From Gillisia hiemivivida (GTDB lineage: Bacteria; Bacteroidota; Bacteroidia; Flavobacteriales; Flavobacteriaceae): 64,000 bases of DNA. The stretch is taken from the NCBI RefSeq assembly GCF_007997295.1, contig NZ_VORY01000003.1, forward strand, positions 186,001 to 250,000, given 5' to 3'. The notes beneath the pieces were generated by a model. It saw nothing but the letters and a program-made list of their open reading frames with translations, was not told the DNA's origin and made no database searches. Below are positions 7,659 through 17,071 of the stretch, piece by piece. The stretch's first letter is position 1. Each line of letters begins with the position of its first letter. The position numbers and the translations under genes are program-made.

Positions 7659-10052
7659 TTACATATTTTCCAACTCTGCTTCAACTTCAGCTTTAGTTCC
7701 TCTGTAGGTTTTTACTTTTACATCAGTCTTACCATTTTCAATAGTAGTAATTCTAACCTCTGCAACAGTTTCGTCACCTTCAGTGGTCATTCTAATTTCC
7801 ACTTCTTTAGTTACAGAATTTTCTAGATCAGTAACATTTATTATTTCAGTATTTTCAGCTGAATAATTAACATCATCAAGAGTGTGTCCTCCTAATATTG
7901 GAGCTATTACCAAACCGATTAAACAAGTCAGTTTTATCAAGATATTCATAGATGGACCAGAAGTATCTTTAAATGGATCTCCTACAGTGTCACCAGTTAC
8001 AGCCGCTTTATGGGCATCAGATCCTTTATAGGTCATCTCACCATCAATTAAAACTCCGGCTTCAAAAGATTTTTTAGCATTATCCCAAGCTCCACCTGCA
8101 TTGTTCTGGAAAATAGCCCAAAGAACACCACTCACAGTAACTCCAGCCATATAACCTCCTAACATTTCAGCAATTGCCAAATTATTCATTCCGAAGATCA
8201 TAGGGATAAAAGCGATCGCTAAAGGAAAACCTATAGTTAATAATCCAGGTAACATCATTTCTCTTAGAGAAGCTTCGGTAGAGATCGCCACACATTTATC
8301 ATATTGTGGTTTTCCAGTTCCTTCCATAATTCCAGGAATCTCTCTAAACTGTCTACGTACTTCCTGAACCATTTCCATAGCTGCTTTTCCAACGGCATTC
8401 ATTGCTAAGGCAGAAAATACTACGGGAACCATTCCTCCAACAAATAACATTGCTAAAACAGGAGCTTTAAAAATATTGATCCCTTCAATCCCAGTAAAAG
8501 TTACATAGGCTGCAAATAAAGCTAAAGAAGTTAATGCTGCAGATGCAATTGCAAAACCTTTTCCTGTTGCGGCAGTTGTATTTCCAACAGAATCTAAAAT
8601 ATCTGTACGTTCTCTTACTATTGGTTCTTGTTCACTCATTTCGGCAATACCACCTGCATTATCAGATATCGGTCCGAAAGCATCTATTGCTAATTGCATA
8701 GCGGTTGTAGCCATCATTGCTGATGCTGCTAATGCAACTCCATAAAATCCTGCGAAAGCATAAGAAGACCAGATAGCAGCTGCAAATAATAAAACTGAAG
8801 GAAAAGTAGAGATCATCCCTGTTGCTAAACCTGCAATAATATTGGTTCCTGCACCAGTACTGGATTGTTGTACAATTTTGAGAATTGGTTTTTTACCTAA
8901 TCCTGTATAATATTCTGTTACAGAAGAAATTGCTCCTCCAACAATAAGTCCGATGATGGTAGCTCCAAATACACGCATTGAAGAAATTTCTTTAATACCT
9001 TCTCCAAAGAATTCCATTTGCATAGTTGCCGGAAGCATCCATTTTACCAATACATAACATGTTATTGCTACTAAGGCTATAGACACCCAGTTCCCGATGT
9101 TCAAGGCACGCATAACTTGGTCTTCCTTAGCATCATTACTGCTTATTTTCACTAACATGGTACCAATCATAGAAATGATAATTCCTGCACCAGCAATCGC
9201 CATTGGTAATAATACCGGGCCAATTCCGCCAAAAACATCGTCGATGCTTCCACCCATATCCTTAATAACATAATTCCCAAGAACCATGGCTGCTAAAACG
9301 GTTGCTACATAAGACCCAAAAAGATCGGCTCCCATTCCGGCAACATCACCAACGTTGTCTCCCACGTTATCTGCAATAGTGGCTGGGTTTCTAGGATCAT
9401 CTTCAGGAATACCTGCTTCCACTTTTCCCACTAGATCGGCGCCAACATCGGCAGCTTTGGTATAAATTCCTCCACCAACACGGGCAAATAAGGCTATAGA
9501 TTCAGCTCCAAGAGAGAATCCAGCTAGCGTTTCCAATACAATGGTCATGTCCAATGTATTTGTCCATTCGCCTCCCATAAAGTACCAAAAGAAAAAGATA
9601 AAGAAACTTGTTAAGCCTAATACAGCTAAACCTGCAACACCAAGACCCATTACAGTTCCACCGCCAAAGGAAACTTTTAATGCATTTGGTAAACTTGTTT
9701 TGGCAGCTTGTGTAGTTCTAACGTTTGTCTTTGTTGCTATTTTCATTCCCATATTTCCTGCCAAGGCAGAGAAAAATGCTCCGAAAATAAAAGCGATCAC
9801 AATTAACCAGTGCGTAGTTGGTACTACAAAAGAAACTACTGCAAGTGCAACACTCACAATAACTACAAAAATGGCAAGTAATTTATATTCGGCATTTAAA
9901 AAGGCTAGTGCGCCTTCATAGATATGATCTGAAATTTCTTTCATTTTTCCGTCGCCGGCGTCTTGTTTTAAGACCCAAGACCTTTTTATCCACATGTATA
10001 ATAGACCAATTATGGCCAGAACAATTGGGGCATAGATAATCATTGATTCCAT
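7659..10052 (-). CDS. hppA: K+-dependent membrane pyrophosphatase, Na+ (or Na+/H+) pump
   Basis: A 797-residue integral membrane protein with about 16 membrane segments. The family signature DDPRNPATIADNVGDNVGDV is near residues 218-237. Ala494 in GNTTAATGKGF is the residue type seen in K+-dependent members; K+-independent enzymes have Lys there. The enzyme hydrolyses pyrophosphate to pump Na+ and/or H+ across the inner membrane; Bacteroidetes homologues can move both ions (family knowledge). The C-terminus carries about 60 extra acidic residues after the last membrane segment, ending KVKTYRGTKAEVEAELENM, which is longer than usual. The soluble pyrophosphatase gene lies just upstream on the same strand but is separated by a terminator. 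Confidence 0.95.
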   Translation of the reverse strand: MESMIIYAPIVLAIIGLLYMWIKRSWVLKQDAGDGKMKEISDHIYEGALAFLNAEYKLLAIFVVIVSVALAVVSFVVPTTHWLIVIAFIFGAFFSALAGNMGMKIATKTNVRTTQAAKTSLPNALKVSFGGGTVMGLGVAGLAVLGLTSFFIFFFWYFMGGEWTNTLDMTIVLETLAGFSLGAESIALFARVGGGIYTKAADVGADLVGKVEAGIPEDDPRNPATIADNVGDNVGDVAGMGADLFGSYVATVLAAMVLGNYVIKDMGGSIDDVFGGIGPVLLPMAIAGAGIIISMIGTMLVKISSNDAKEDQVMRALNIGNWVSIALVAITCYVLVKWMLPATMQMEFFGEGIKEISSMRVFGATIIGLIVGGAISSVTEYYTGLGKKPILKIVQQSSTGAGTNIIAGLATGMISTFPSVLLFAAAIWSSYAFAGFYGVALAASAMMATTAMQLAIDAFGPISDNAGGIAEMSEQEPIVRERTDILDSVGNTTAATGKGFAIASAALTSLALFAAYVTFTGIEGINIFKAPVLAMLFVGGMVPVVFSALAMNAVGKAAMEMVQEVRRQFREIPGIMEGTGKPQYDKCVAISTEASLREMMLPGLLTIGFPLAIAFIPMIFGMNNLAIAEMLGGYMAGVTVSGVLWAIFQNNAGGAWDNAKKSFEAGVLIDGEMTYKGSDAHKAAVTGDTVGDPFKDTSGPSMNILIKLTCLIGLVIAPILGGHTLDDVNYSAENTEIINVTDLENSVTKEVEIRMTTEGDETVAEVRITTIENGKTDVKVKTYRGTKAEVEAELENM

Positions 10053-10104
10053 AGAGAAAGTTAAAAATTAGTTAATGTCTGCTAATGTAGTTAAATCAAT
10101 GATA

Positions 10105-10144
10105 AATAAAAAAAGCGATAACTTTTTAGAGTTATCGCTTTTAA
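10105..10144 (-). terminator. Intrinsic terminator between ppa and hppA
   Basis: AAAAGCGATAAC pairs with GTTATCGCTTTT around an 8-base loop. On the minus strand it is followed by a T-rich tract. It lies downstream of ppa, beyond repeat copy 3, and 53 bases before the hppA start. Confidence 0.75.
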
Positions 10145-10264
10145 TCCCTCATTGAGGGTTTAGTTACCTGTCCCGAAACATCGGGATGCCTCGAAAATTT
10201 AAAATTATTTTCCTCCCGAACCCTCTGAACATAAATTTTGGGCTTGCCGAGAGCTTCTTGATTT
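10141..10264. repeat. Interspersed extragenic palindromic repeat, copy 3
   Basis: It begins with the same TTAATCCCTCATTGAGGGTT block as copies 1 and 2 and ends in CTTCTTGATT. The interior has diverged, but CCCGAAACATCGGGA remains. It lies in the 3' untranslated part of ppa. Confidence 0.8.
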
Positions 10265-10292
10265 TGTTCAATATTATGAGAAAATCATTCGA

Positions 10293-10805
10293 TTATATTC
10301 CGAATCTCTCTTTGTCTCCTTCATAATTCTTATATCTCTCGATACATTGTTTGATGATTTCTTTAGCTTCATCAGCATTTCCCCATCCACCAACATCTAC
10401 TTTCTTTTTCTCAAGATCTTTGTATACTTTAAAGAAATGTTCGATCTCTTTTAATAAGTGACCATTCACATCATCCAGATCATTCAATCTATTCCAGATA
10501 GGATCTGAAACCGGTACACAGATAATTTTTTCATCTGGTCCTTTTTCATCTGCCATATGGAAAACTCCAATTGGCTTTACTTCCATTACAATTCCAGGGA
10601 AAGTAGGCTCTGCTACCAATACTAATACATCTAAAGGATCACTATCCAATGCTAATGTGTTAGGAATGAATCCGTAATCTGCAGGGTACATCATAGAAGA
10701 AAAGATCATTCGGTCGTACCGAACTTTCTTCAATTCAAAATCATACTCATATTTGTTTCTACTCCCTTTTGGGATCTCTATCAATACATCAAAAGTCTCT
10801 GACAT
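10293..10805 (-). CDS. ppa: Inorganic pyrophosphatase, family I
   Basis: A 170-residue soluble enzyme that hydrolyses pyrophosphate to phosphate using Mg2+. The active-site signature DSDPLDV is at residues 54-60, with YPADYGFIPNT just before and EIPKGSRNKYEY near the N-terminus. Length is normal for bacterial family I enzymes. Its proximity to the ion-pumping pyrophosphatase puts both fates of pyrophosphate side by side, heat release here and energy conservation in HppA. Confidence 0.95.
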   Translation of the reverse strand: MSETFDVLIEIPKGSRNKYEYDFELKKVRYDRMIFSSMMYPADYGFIPNTLALDSDPLDVLVLVAEPTFPGIVMEVKPIGVFHMADEKGPDEKIICVPVSDPIWNRLNDLDDVNGHLLKEIEHFFKVYKDLEKKKVDVGGWGNADEAKEIIKQCIERYKNYEGDKERFGI

Positions 10806-10871
10806 TTTCTTTCTTTTTTATTCAAATTTTTCAGGCGGCAAATATAGTAATTTATACTCTTAAAGAGCATA

Positions 10872-13361
10872 TTAAAAATGAAAACCAAATGAAGCGGTTA
10901 CTCCAAACGATCTTGCATCTTCATTATCGAAATAATTTCCTCTAAAATGAGCATCTATTCTCAGGAACTTAAAAATATTCCCAACACCTACACTATATTC
11001 CCAATAAGGTTCAGAATCTGGCGCAATAAGCGGTAATCCAGAAGCATCTATGTTTTTATTCTTTTCTGAAATTTCTCCGTAAACTCCACGAATTCCAACG
11101 ATCTCCCTTAAATTAAGGTCACGAAGGCCCGGAATCCTTGAAAACAATCTTCCATTAAAGTTGTGTTCCAAATGTGCTGCTATATAAGTATCTGTAACAA
11201 ATTCGTAGAAATTCAACAGTGAAAAACTGTTGTATAAAGCGAAATAGGTTTGATTTCCAGGCACTACGCTCAATAGCCCCAACGGAACCTCTCCAAAGGT
11301 TTTTCCTGTTTCTAAACTAACATTAGATCTTCCGAAGCCTCCTACTAATAACGGCTGATTATAAAAGAATTGTATCTTTTTATAATTAAAATCACTTTCA
11401 AAAATATCTTTTACTCCCAGACTATAATTCAAGAAAAATGTTGGAAAATCATCTCCATTAATAATATTTCTATCTACCCCATACCCAGTGGTTTCTCTTC
11501 CTGGGGTATAAGTGAAAATGGTGGAAATTTCGGTTTGATTTATTTCTGAATCTATTTGTGTAAGCGCATCATCTGTGTAAAAATCCAGACTAAAAGTTGG
11601 TGATGCCGGCTTAAGGATCCTGTAAGATCCAGCTAGTCTAAAAGTGAAATTTTTAATGGGTTCAATTTCCAGGCTTGCTACAGATAGATTAATGGAACTT
11701 AACTTATCATTATCTCCTACATTTATCAAAGAGGAAGAAGCCAAACTTCTACCAAGCACATCGGTAGTATTGGTGAGACTGGTTCCCAACTGCTCAATAT
11801 CGCGCCTGTTCCCGGCGGTGGCAATTATCCTCAATTTTTTGTCTAATAATACTTTAGCTGCGATCCCGTATTTGAATTTCTTATCCTTAAAACCGTAAGC
11901 TCCATATCCTTCAATTCTCCATGGGTCATTCTGGTCAAAATAGGTTCTTCCGCCACCTCTAACTCTCCAGCCTTCTACATCATTAAATCCTAATGTGGCA
12001 TATATAGGCCCGTAATCGAAACCATCTAATTCTATATATCCTGTAGTTAGGGTAGTAGTTAAATTATATAAACGCTTGAAAGCGGGAACCGTTTGCAGGG
12101 TGTCCAGCATTTTATAAACACCTCTTTCGTCACCATTTAATTCTTCTAGACGATTCTTTTGCCAAAATTCATCATCTCTATTATACACTTCTTCCTTGAA
12201 ATCTATAACTCGGTTATCGTAAAATTTCAATGGTTTTTTATTATTGAAATTATAATTATCGTAAAGCACCGTTCTTTTTCCATAGATCCCTCGTGCAGAC
12301 TCTTTGTCTCTAAGTGAGAAATCTACCTGAAAAAAGTCTCGAGTAATTAAGAAAATAGAATCATTTAAAACGTCAAATTCTTGTTCTATATAAACCCCTT
12401 TTACCCAGTTTACATTGGCGTCTTCTGCCATTTCTAGATCGATCTTCTTCACCGCCCAAGTAGTGTCATTTACCCAAAAGTCTCCTTTAAAGGTTAATTC
12501 ATTTTTTCGCCTTGGATAATATCTTATTCTATAGCACCACTTGTCGCCAACAAAAGAGCTGTCTGTTAGAATATAATTGTAATTGTTTATTCCAGTTGTA
12601 GAAAGTGGACTTATAAAACTCTTGTCAAAAAATTTGAGGTAATTCTCGTAAATATCTATTTCAGAATAAATATCTTTTACAGAAGAGATTAAAATCTGAT
12701 TATTGCTAAAACCAGAATTCTTATTTCCTAAAAGTTCTTCTTTAATTTTACCAGATTTTTTATCTCCATATATTTTAGAAACAGCTTCATTAAGAAAAAT
12801 AGGTAAATAGGTTTTTCCAGTAACTCTATTAGTATCCAGATCTTTAAATATAAATTCCATTCCATTAAAAATGGGACTATTAATTAAAGCGCTGTCTATT
12901 TTATTAAGATCGAATTCCAGTTTTTCATATTTCCTGTATTCGTATTGATCGAATTGCTTAACACCATTCTGTCTTTTGTTCTCCCAGACCTTTCTAAGAA
13001 TATCCAAAGCAGGATTATTGGTTTTAGAAGTTTTTCCTTGATAGATCATTACTTCACCCAAAGATTCGGTTATTTCTTTCAGAACGATCTTGAGATTCAA
13101 ATTATCTCCTTTTTCAAGGGGCATTAGCAAAGTCTCATATCCTACATATGAGAATTCTACATTAGGTTGATCTTGATCAGATTTTATGTAGAAATCACCA
13201 TTCTCGGTAGTGGTAGTTCCTTCAGAAGAACTTAAAAAGATAACATTCGCAAAAGGGATAGGAGTGCCTGTCTCATCTACAACAGTTCCGCTAATTCTGG
13301 TTTGTGACCATCCTTGAAAAAAAGTGAATAAAATACAGGTAAAAAAAAGGTATTGTTTCAT
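10872..13361 (-). CDS. DUF5686 family outer-membrane protein with carboxypeptidase-like N-terminal domain
   Basis: About 829 residues from ATG 13361, which gives a clean signal peptide (MKQYLFFTCILFTFFQGWSQ). A start eight codons upstream (13385) would place CLCPT-like residues before it and falls inside the preceding terminator. Residues about 20-110 form a carboxypeptidase-regulatory-like beta-sandwich (RISGTVVDETGTPIPFANV). The remainder is a DUF5686 region ending in a beta-barrel with terminal Phe (SFGVTASFGFHF). Such proteins resemble TonB-dependent transporters without a plug. Substrate is unknown. Confidence 0.85.
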   Translation of the reverse strand: MKQYLFFTCILFTFFQGWSQTRISGTVVDETGTPIPFANVIFLSSSEGTTTTENGDFYIKSDQDQPNVEFSYVGYETLLMPLEKGDNLNLKIVLKEITESLGEVMIYQGKTSKTNNPALDILRKVWENKRQNGVKQFDQYEYRKYEKLEFDLNKIDSALINSPIFNGMEFIFKDLDTNRVTGKTYLPIFLNEAVSKIYGDKKSGKIKEELLGNKNSGFSNNQILISSVKDIYSEIDIYENYLKFFDKSFISPLSTTGINNYNYILTDSSFVGDKWCYRIRYYPRRKNELTFKGDFWVNDTTWAVKKIDLEMAEDANVNWVKGVYIEQEFDVLNDSIFLITRDFFQVDFSLRDKESARGIYGKRTVLYDNYNFNNKKPLKFYDNRVIDFKEEVYNRDDEFWQKNRLEELNGDERGVYKMLDTLQTVPAFKRLYNLTTTLTTGYIELDGFDYGPIYATLGFNDVEGWRVRGGGRTYFDQNDPWRIEGYGAYGFKDKKFKYGIAAKVLLDKKLRIIATAGNRRDIEQLGTSLTNTTDVLGRSLASSSLINVGDNDKLSSINLSVASLEIEPIKNFTFRLAGSYRILKPASPTFSLDFYTDDALTQIDSEINQTEISTIFTYTPGRETTGYGVDRNIINGDDFPTFFLNYSLGVKDIFESDFNYKKIQFFYNQPLLVGGFGRSNVSLETGKTFGEVPLGLLSVVPGNQTYFALYNSFSLLNFYEFVTDTYIAAHLEHNFNGRLFSRIPGLRDLNLREIVGIRGVYGEISEKNKNIDASGLPLIAPDSEPYWEYSVGVGNIFKFLRIDAHFRGNYFDNEDARSFGVTASFGFHF

Positions 13362-13371
13362 AGTTGGGCAC

Positions 13372-13403
13372 AAAAAAAGCTTCACCGTTTAGATGAAGCT
13401 TCA
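13372..13403 (-). terminator. pdhB: Intrinsic terminator of pdhB
   Basis: On the minus strand GAAGCTTCA and TGAAGCTT form a stem followed by seven T, directly after the pdhB stop. It separates pdhB from the DUF5686 gene. Confidence 0.8.
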
Positions 13404-13420
13404 AAGATAAGTCTATAAGA

Positions 13421-14398
13421 TTACTTGTAAAGCACCTTTCTCACAGCTTTAACAACATCGTCACTATTCGGTATCCAGTTTTTTAATAAGACTGGAGAAT
13501 AAGGCGCTGGAGTATCTGCCGTATTGATTTTTATAATAGGGGCATCCAAGTAATCGAATGCATTTTCCTGAACTTGATACGTAATTTCTGTAGCAACATT
13601 TCCAAACGGCCATGCTTCTTCCAAGATCACTAATCTATTTGTTTTTTTAACCGACTTGTATATTGCATCATAATCCAAAGGTCTTACGGTACGCAAGTCA
13701 ATGATCTCACAAGAGATTCCATCTTTTTCTAATTCATCTGCTGCTTTGTAGGCTTCCTTGATGATCTTTCCAAAAGATACAATAGTAACATCTGTTCCTT
13801 CTCTTTTAATATCTGCAACTCCAATTGGAACTATATAATCTTCTTCAGGCACTTCTCCTTTATCTCCGTACATCTGCTCACTTTCCATAAAGATCACAGG
13901 ATCGTCGTCGCGAATTGCCGCTTTTAATAAGCCTTTTGCATCGTAAGGATTGGAAGGTACAACTACTTTCAAACCTGGACAGTTTGCAAACCAGCTTTCA
14001 AAAGCTTGAGAGTGGGTAGCTCCTAATTGCCCTGCAGAGCCCGTTGGCCCTCTAAATACGATAGGAATATTAAATTGCCCACCACTCATTTGGCGCATTT
14101 TAGCTGCGTTGTTAATAATTTGATCTATTCCTACAAGCGCGAAGTTGAAGGTCATAAACTCTATAATAGGTCTATTTCCATTCATAGCACTTCCAATTCC
14201 AATTCCGGTGAAACCAAGTTCAGAGATCGGTGTGTCTATCACACGGTCTGGTCCAAATTCATCCAACATCCCTTTAGACGCTTTATAAGCACCATTATAT
14301 TCTGCCACTTCTTCACCCATTAGGTAAATAGTATCATCTAAGCGCATTTCTTCGCTCATGGCCTGCTGAATCGCTTCTCTGAATTGAATTGTTTTCAT
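13421..14398 (-). CDS. pdhB: Pyruvate dehydrogenase E1 component, beta subunit
   Basis: A 325-residue thiamine-diphosphate-dependent E1 beta subunit. The N-terminal pyrimidine-binding domain includes YLMGEEVAEYNGAYKASKG and DRVIDTPISELGFTGIGIGS. A C-terminal transketolase domain starts near residue 200 (EGTDVTIVSFGKIIKEAYKA) and ends LLKNWIPNSDDVVKAVRKVLY. It decarboxylates pyruvate together with E1 alpha, which is not in this window. The gene stands alone, with a terminator behind it and etfBA transcribed divergently. Confidence 0.93.
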   Translation of the reverse strand: MKTIQFREAIQQAMSEEMRLDDTIYLMGEEVAEYNGAYKASKGMLDEFGPDRVIDTPISELGFTGIGIGSAMNGNRPIIEFMTFNFALVGIDQIINNAAKMRQMSGGQFNIPIVFRGPTGSAGQLGATHSQAFESWFANCPGLKVVVPSNPYDAKGLLKAAIRDDDPVIFMESEQMYGDKGEVPEEDYIVPIGVADIKREGTDVTIVSFGKIIKEAYKAADELEKDGISCEIIDLRTVRPLDYDAIYKSVKKTNRLVILEEAWPFGNVATEITYQVQENAFDYLDAPIIKINTADTPAPYSPVLLKNWIPNSDDVVKAVRKVLYK

Positions 14399-14572
14399 TC
14401 TATATATCTATACTGTTAAATGTATCGCTTTGAAAAAACAAAAATAGTAATTCGTAAAAGTTTATAGCGCATCTAACTGCTAAAATATTTGTTATGCGCG
14501 CATAGTAAATTCTGTATAAATTTCCCTATCTTCGTGATCACGATAAAAAAATTATTTAAAAAGAAAATATAG

Positions 14573-15319
14573 ATGAAAATATTAGTGTGTATAAGTCACG
14601 TACCGGACACTACTTCGAAGATTAACTTTACAGATAATAATACTCAGTTTGATACCAATGGAGTACAGTTTGTAATTAATCCGAATGACGAATTTGGTCT
14701 TACCCGTGCAATGTGGTTCAAAGAAAAACAAGGAGCAATTGTAGATGTAATAAATGTTGGCGGTGCTGAGACTGAGCCGACTTTACGTAAAGCCTTGGCA
14801 ATTGGTGCAGATAATGCAATTAGAGTGAACACGCCTGCTACAGACGGTTTTCAAGTTGCTAAACAACTGGCGAACGTTGCAAAAGAAGGTGAATATGATC
14901 TTATTATTGCAGGACGTGAGTCTATAGATTACAACGGAGGGATGGTTCCTGGGATGTTAGCTGCTTTGTTAAAAGCTAACTTTGTAAACACCTGTATCGG
15001 GCTTGAAATTGAAGGAACCGAAGCAAAAGCGGTTAGAGAAATTGACGGTGGAAAAGAAAGTGTTACCGCTAAATTACCATTGGTTATTGGAGGACAAAAA
15101 GGTTTGGTTGAAGAAAGTGATCTAAGAATTCCTAATATGAGAGGAATTATGATGGCTAGAAAGAAACCTTTAAATGTTGTAGAGCCTGTAGATGTCACAG
15201 CCCAAACTGAGGTTGAGAAGTTCGAAAAACCTGCTCCAAAGGGTGCAGTTAAATTGGTAGAGTCGGATAATTTAGATGAATTGATCGAATTACTTCATAA
15301 TGAAGCTAAAGTGATTTAG
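14573..15319 (+). CDS. etfB: Electron transfer flavoprotein, beta subunit
   Basis: A 248-residue ETF beta subunit that opens MKILVCISHVPDTTSKINF, with AMP-binding-region residues near 95-135 (YDLIIAGRESIDYNGGMVPG) and the beta signature VTAKLPLVIGGQKGL near 170. ETF accepts electrons from acyl-CoA dehydrogenases such as the one at 47.4-48.8 kb and passes them to the quinone pool. It is first in an operon with etfA, 74 bases downstream. Confidence 0.96.
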   Translation: MKILVCISHVPDTTSKINFTDNNTQFDTNGVQFVINPNDEFGLTRAMWFKEKQGAIVDVINVGGAETEPTLRKALAIGADNAIRVNTPATDGFQVAKQLANVAKEGEYDLIIAGRESIDYNGGMVPGMLAALLKANFVNTCIGLEIEGTEAKAVREIDGGKESVTAKLPLVIGGQKGLVEESDLRIPNMRGIMMARKKPLNVVEPVDVTAQTEVEKFEKPAPKGAVKLVESDNLDELIELLHNEAKVI

Positions 15320-15393
15320 TTACATATGGAAGGCTTCAGAAAAGCCGAAATGAGTTAAAGATTTAATATCCACAACAAATAAAAATAAAAAAC

Positions 15394-16362
15394 ATGTCAG
15401 TTTTAGCTTATATAGAATCAGAAGAAGGAAAGTTTAAAAAAGCATCATTAGAAGTGGCTTCCTATGCAAAAGAAGTTGCTCAAATGCTTGGGACTACTGT
15501 AACAGGAGTAACATTTAATGCTGAAGATGTTTCGGAACTTGGAACTTACGGAGTAGACAAGGTTTTGAAGATCAATAATTCAAAATTAAAAGACTTTAAT
15601 GCCGAAGCTTATGCCGATGCATTAAAGCAAGCAGCAGACAAGGAAGACTCTAAAGTGGTAGTTGTAAGTCAGAGTGCAGACAGCAAATATTTAGCACCTC
15701 TTTTAGCGGTGCATTTAAATGCTGGATATGCGTCTAATGTAGTTTCTATCCCAGAAAGTGCTAGCCCTTTTGTTGTGAAAAGAACAGCTTTTACAAATAA
15801 AGCGTTCAATTTCACAAAAATAAGTACAGATATTAAGGTAGTAGGAGTTTCTAAAAATGCCTTTGGTTTAAAAGAAGTTGAAGGAGCTGCAACTGCTGAA
15901 GATTTTTCTCCAAATTTATCTGAAGAAGATTTTTCAGTAAATGTTACCAACGTAGATAAAGCAAAAGATAAAGTGACTATTGCTGATGCAGAGATTGTGG
16001 TTTCTGGTGGTAGAGGGCTTAAAGGTCCAGAGAACTGGGGAATGATCGAAGATCTAGCTGAAACATTAGGTGCTGCAACAGCATGTTCTAAACCGGTGAG
16101 TGATATGGGTTGGAGGCCTCATAGTGAGCACGTTGGGCAAACAGGGAAGCCTGTTGCTTCAAACTTATATATAGCAATTGGTATTTCTGGTGCTATCCAA
16201 CATTTGGCAGGGATTAACTCTTCTAAAGTGAAAGTTGTTATCAATAATGATCCGGAAGCGCCATTTTTTAAGGCTGCAGATTATGGAGTTGTTGGTGATG
16301 CCTTTGAAATTGTACCGAAGCTAAATGAAAAACTAAAAGAATTTAAAGCTAAAAACGCATAA
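15394..16362 (+). CDS. etfA: Electron transfer flavoprotein, alpha subunit
   Basis: A 322-residue ETF alpha subunit. The C-terminal FAD domain has VSGGRGLKGPENWGMIEDLA and then GQTGKPVASNLYIAIGISGA, which bind FAD. It pairs with EtfB to form the soluble electron carrier. A strong terminator follows 21 bases after the stop, so etfBA form a closed two-gene unit. Confidence 0.96.
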   Translation: MSVLAYIESEEGKFKKASLEVASYAKEVAQMLGTTVTGVTFNAEDVSELGTYGVDKVLKINNSKLKDFNAEAYADALKQAADKEDSKVVVVSQSADSKYLAPLLAVHLNAGYASNVVSIPESASPFVVKRTAFTNKAFNFTKISTDIKVVGVSKNAFGLKEVEGAATAEDFSPNLSEEDFSVNVTNVDKAKDKVTIADAEIVVSGGRGLKGPENWGMIEDLAETLGAATACSKPVSDMGWRPHSEHVGQTGKPVASNLYIAIGISGAIQHLAGINSSKVKVVINNDPEAPFFKAADYGVVGDAFEIVPKLNEKLKEFKAKNA

Positions 16363-16383
16363 TTTTTTTAACTTGCGAGCATT

Positions 16384-16439
16384 AAAAGGGCTTTCTAAAT
16401 CTGGTATTTTGTCCTTATTTAGAAAGCCCTTTTCAATTA
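16384..16439 (+). terminator. Intrinsic terminator of etfBA
   Basis: A 17-bp perfect stem (AAAAGGGCTTTCTAAAT with its complement at 16417-16433) is followed by a short T-containing tail. It lies just before the bifunctional nuclease gene. Confidence 0.8.
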
Positions 16440-16446
16440 TTGGTAT

Positions 16447-17061
16447 ATGAGCCTAATACGCCTTAATATAAAAGGAATATCTTACAGTCAAACCCAAAAC
16501 GGCGCTTACGCACTTATTTTAAGTGAAGTGGGCGGGGATAGAAAACTCCCTATCGTTATTGGAGCCTTTGAGGCACAGTCTATAGCCATTGCGCTAGAAA
16601 AGGAAATTAAACCTCCGCGACCTCTTACTCACGATCTATTCAAGAACTTTTGCGACAGATATACGATCAATATTAAACAAGTGATCATTCACAAATTGGT
16701 GGATGGTGTGTTTTATTCTAGCTTAATTTGTGAAAGAGATAAAATTGAAGAGGTAATAGATGCCCGTACTAGTGATGCTATTGCGTTAGCCTTAAGATTT
16801 GATGCCCCAATTTTTACTTATAAAAACATCTTGGATAAAGCAGGAATATTCTTGAAAGGAGAATCTGGATCCTTAACTCCATCTACTGCAAAAGAACAAG
16901 CAGAAATAGATGATATACTTGCAGAAAATATTGAACCTGAAGGCTCAGATTATAAAAAAATGTCCTTGATTGAACTTGAAGATCTACTTACTCAAGCAGT
17001 TAAAAATGAAGATTATGAAAAGGCAGCCAGAATTAGAGACGAGATCTCCAAAAGAAAATAA
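16447..17061 (+). CDS. Bifunctional nuclease family protein (DUF151) with C-terminal UVR motif
   Basis: A 204-residue protein. Residues 1-140 are the bifunctional nuclease domain, with KLPIVIGAFEAQSIAIALE and the conserved IDARTSDAIALALRFDAPIF. Residues 165-204 form a UvrB/UvrC-like helical hairpin (LEDLLTQAVKNEDYEKAARI-RDEI). Plant and thermophile homologues have RNase and DNase activity, but the role in Bacteroidetes is not established. It is followed after 10 bases by nupC, so the two are probably co-transcribed. Confidence 0.9.
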   Translation: MSLIRLNIKGISYSQTQNGAYALILSEVGGDRKLPIVIGAFEAQSIAIALEKEIKPPRPLTHDLFKNFCDRYTINIKQVIIHKLVDGVFYSSLICERDKIEEVIDARTSDAIALALRFDAPIFTYKNILDKAGIFLKGESGSLTPSTAKEQAEIDDILAENIEPEGSDYKKMSLIELEDLLTQAVKNEDYEKAARIRDEISKRK

Positions 17062-17071
17062 GTAGTTATTT

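Noticed and set aside
9541-9921. A 126-residue plus-strand frame inside hppA.
   Set aside because: It is antisense to conserved transmembrane segments of hppA and is low-complexity (Lys/Pro/Thr); no independent support.
5905-10264. The interspersed repeats as a CRISPR array.
   Set aside because: Copies are over 100 bases, separated by kilobases of genes, with no short regular repeats or spacers and no cas genes.
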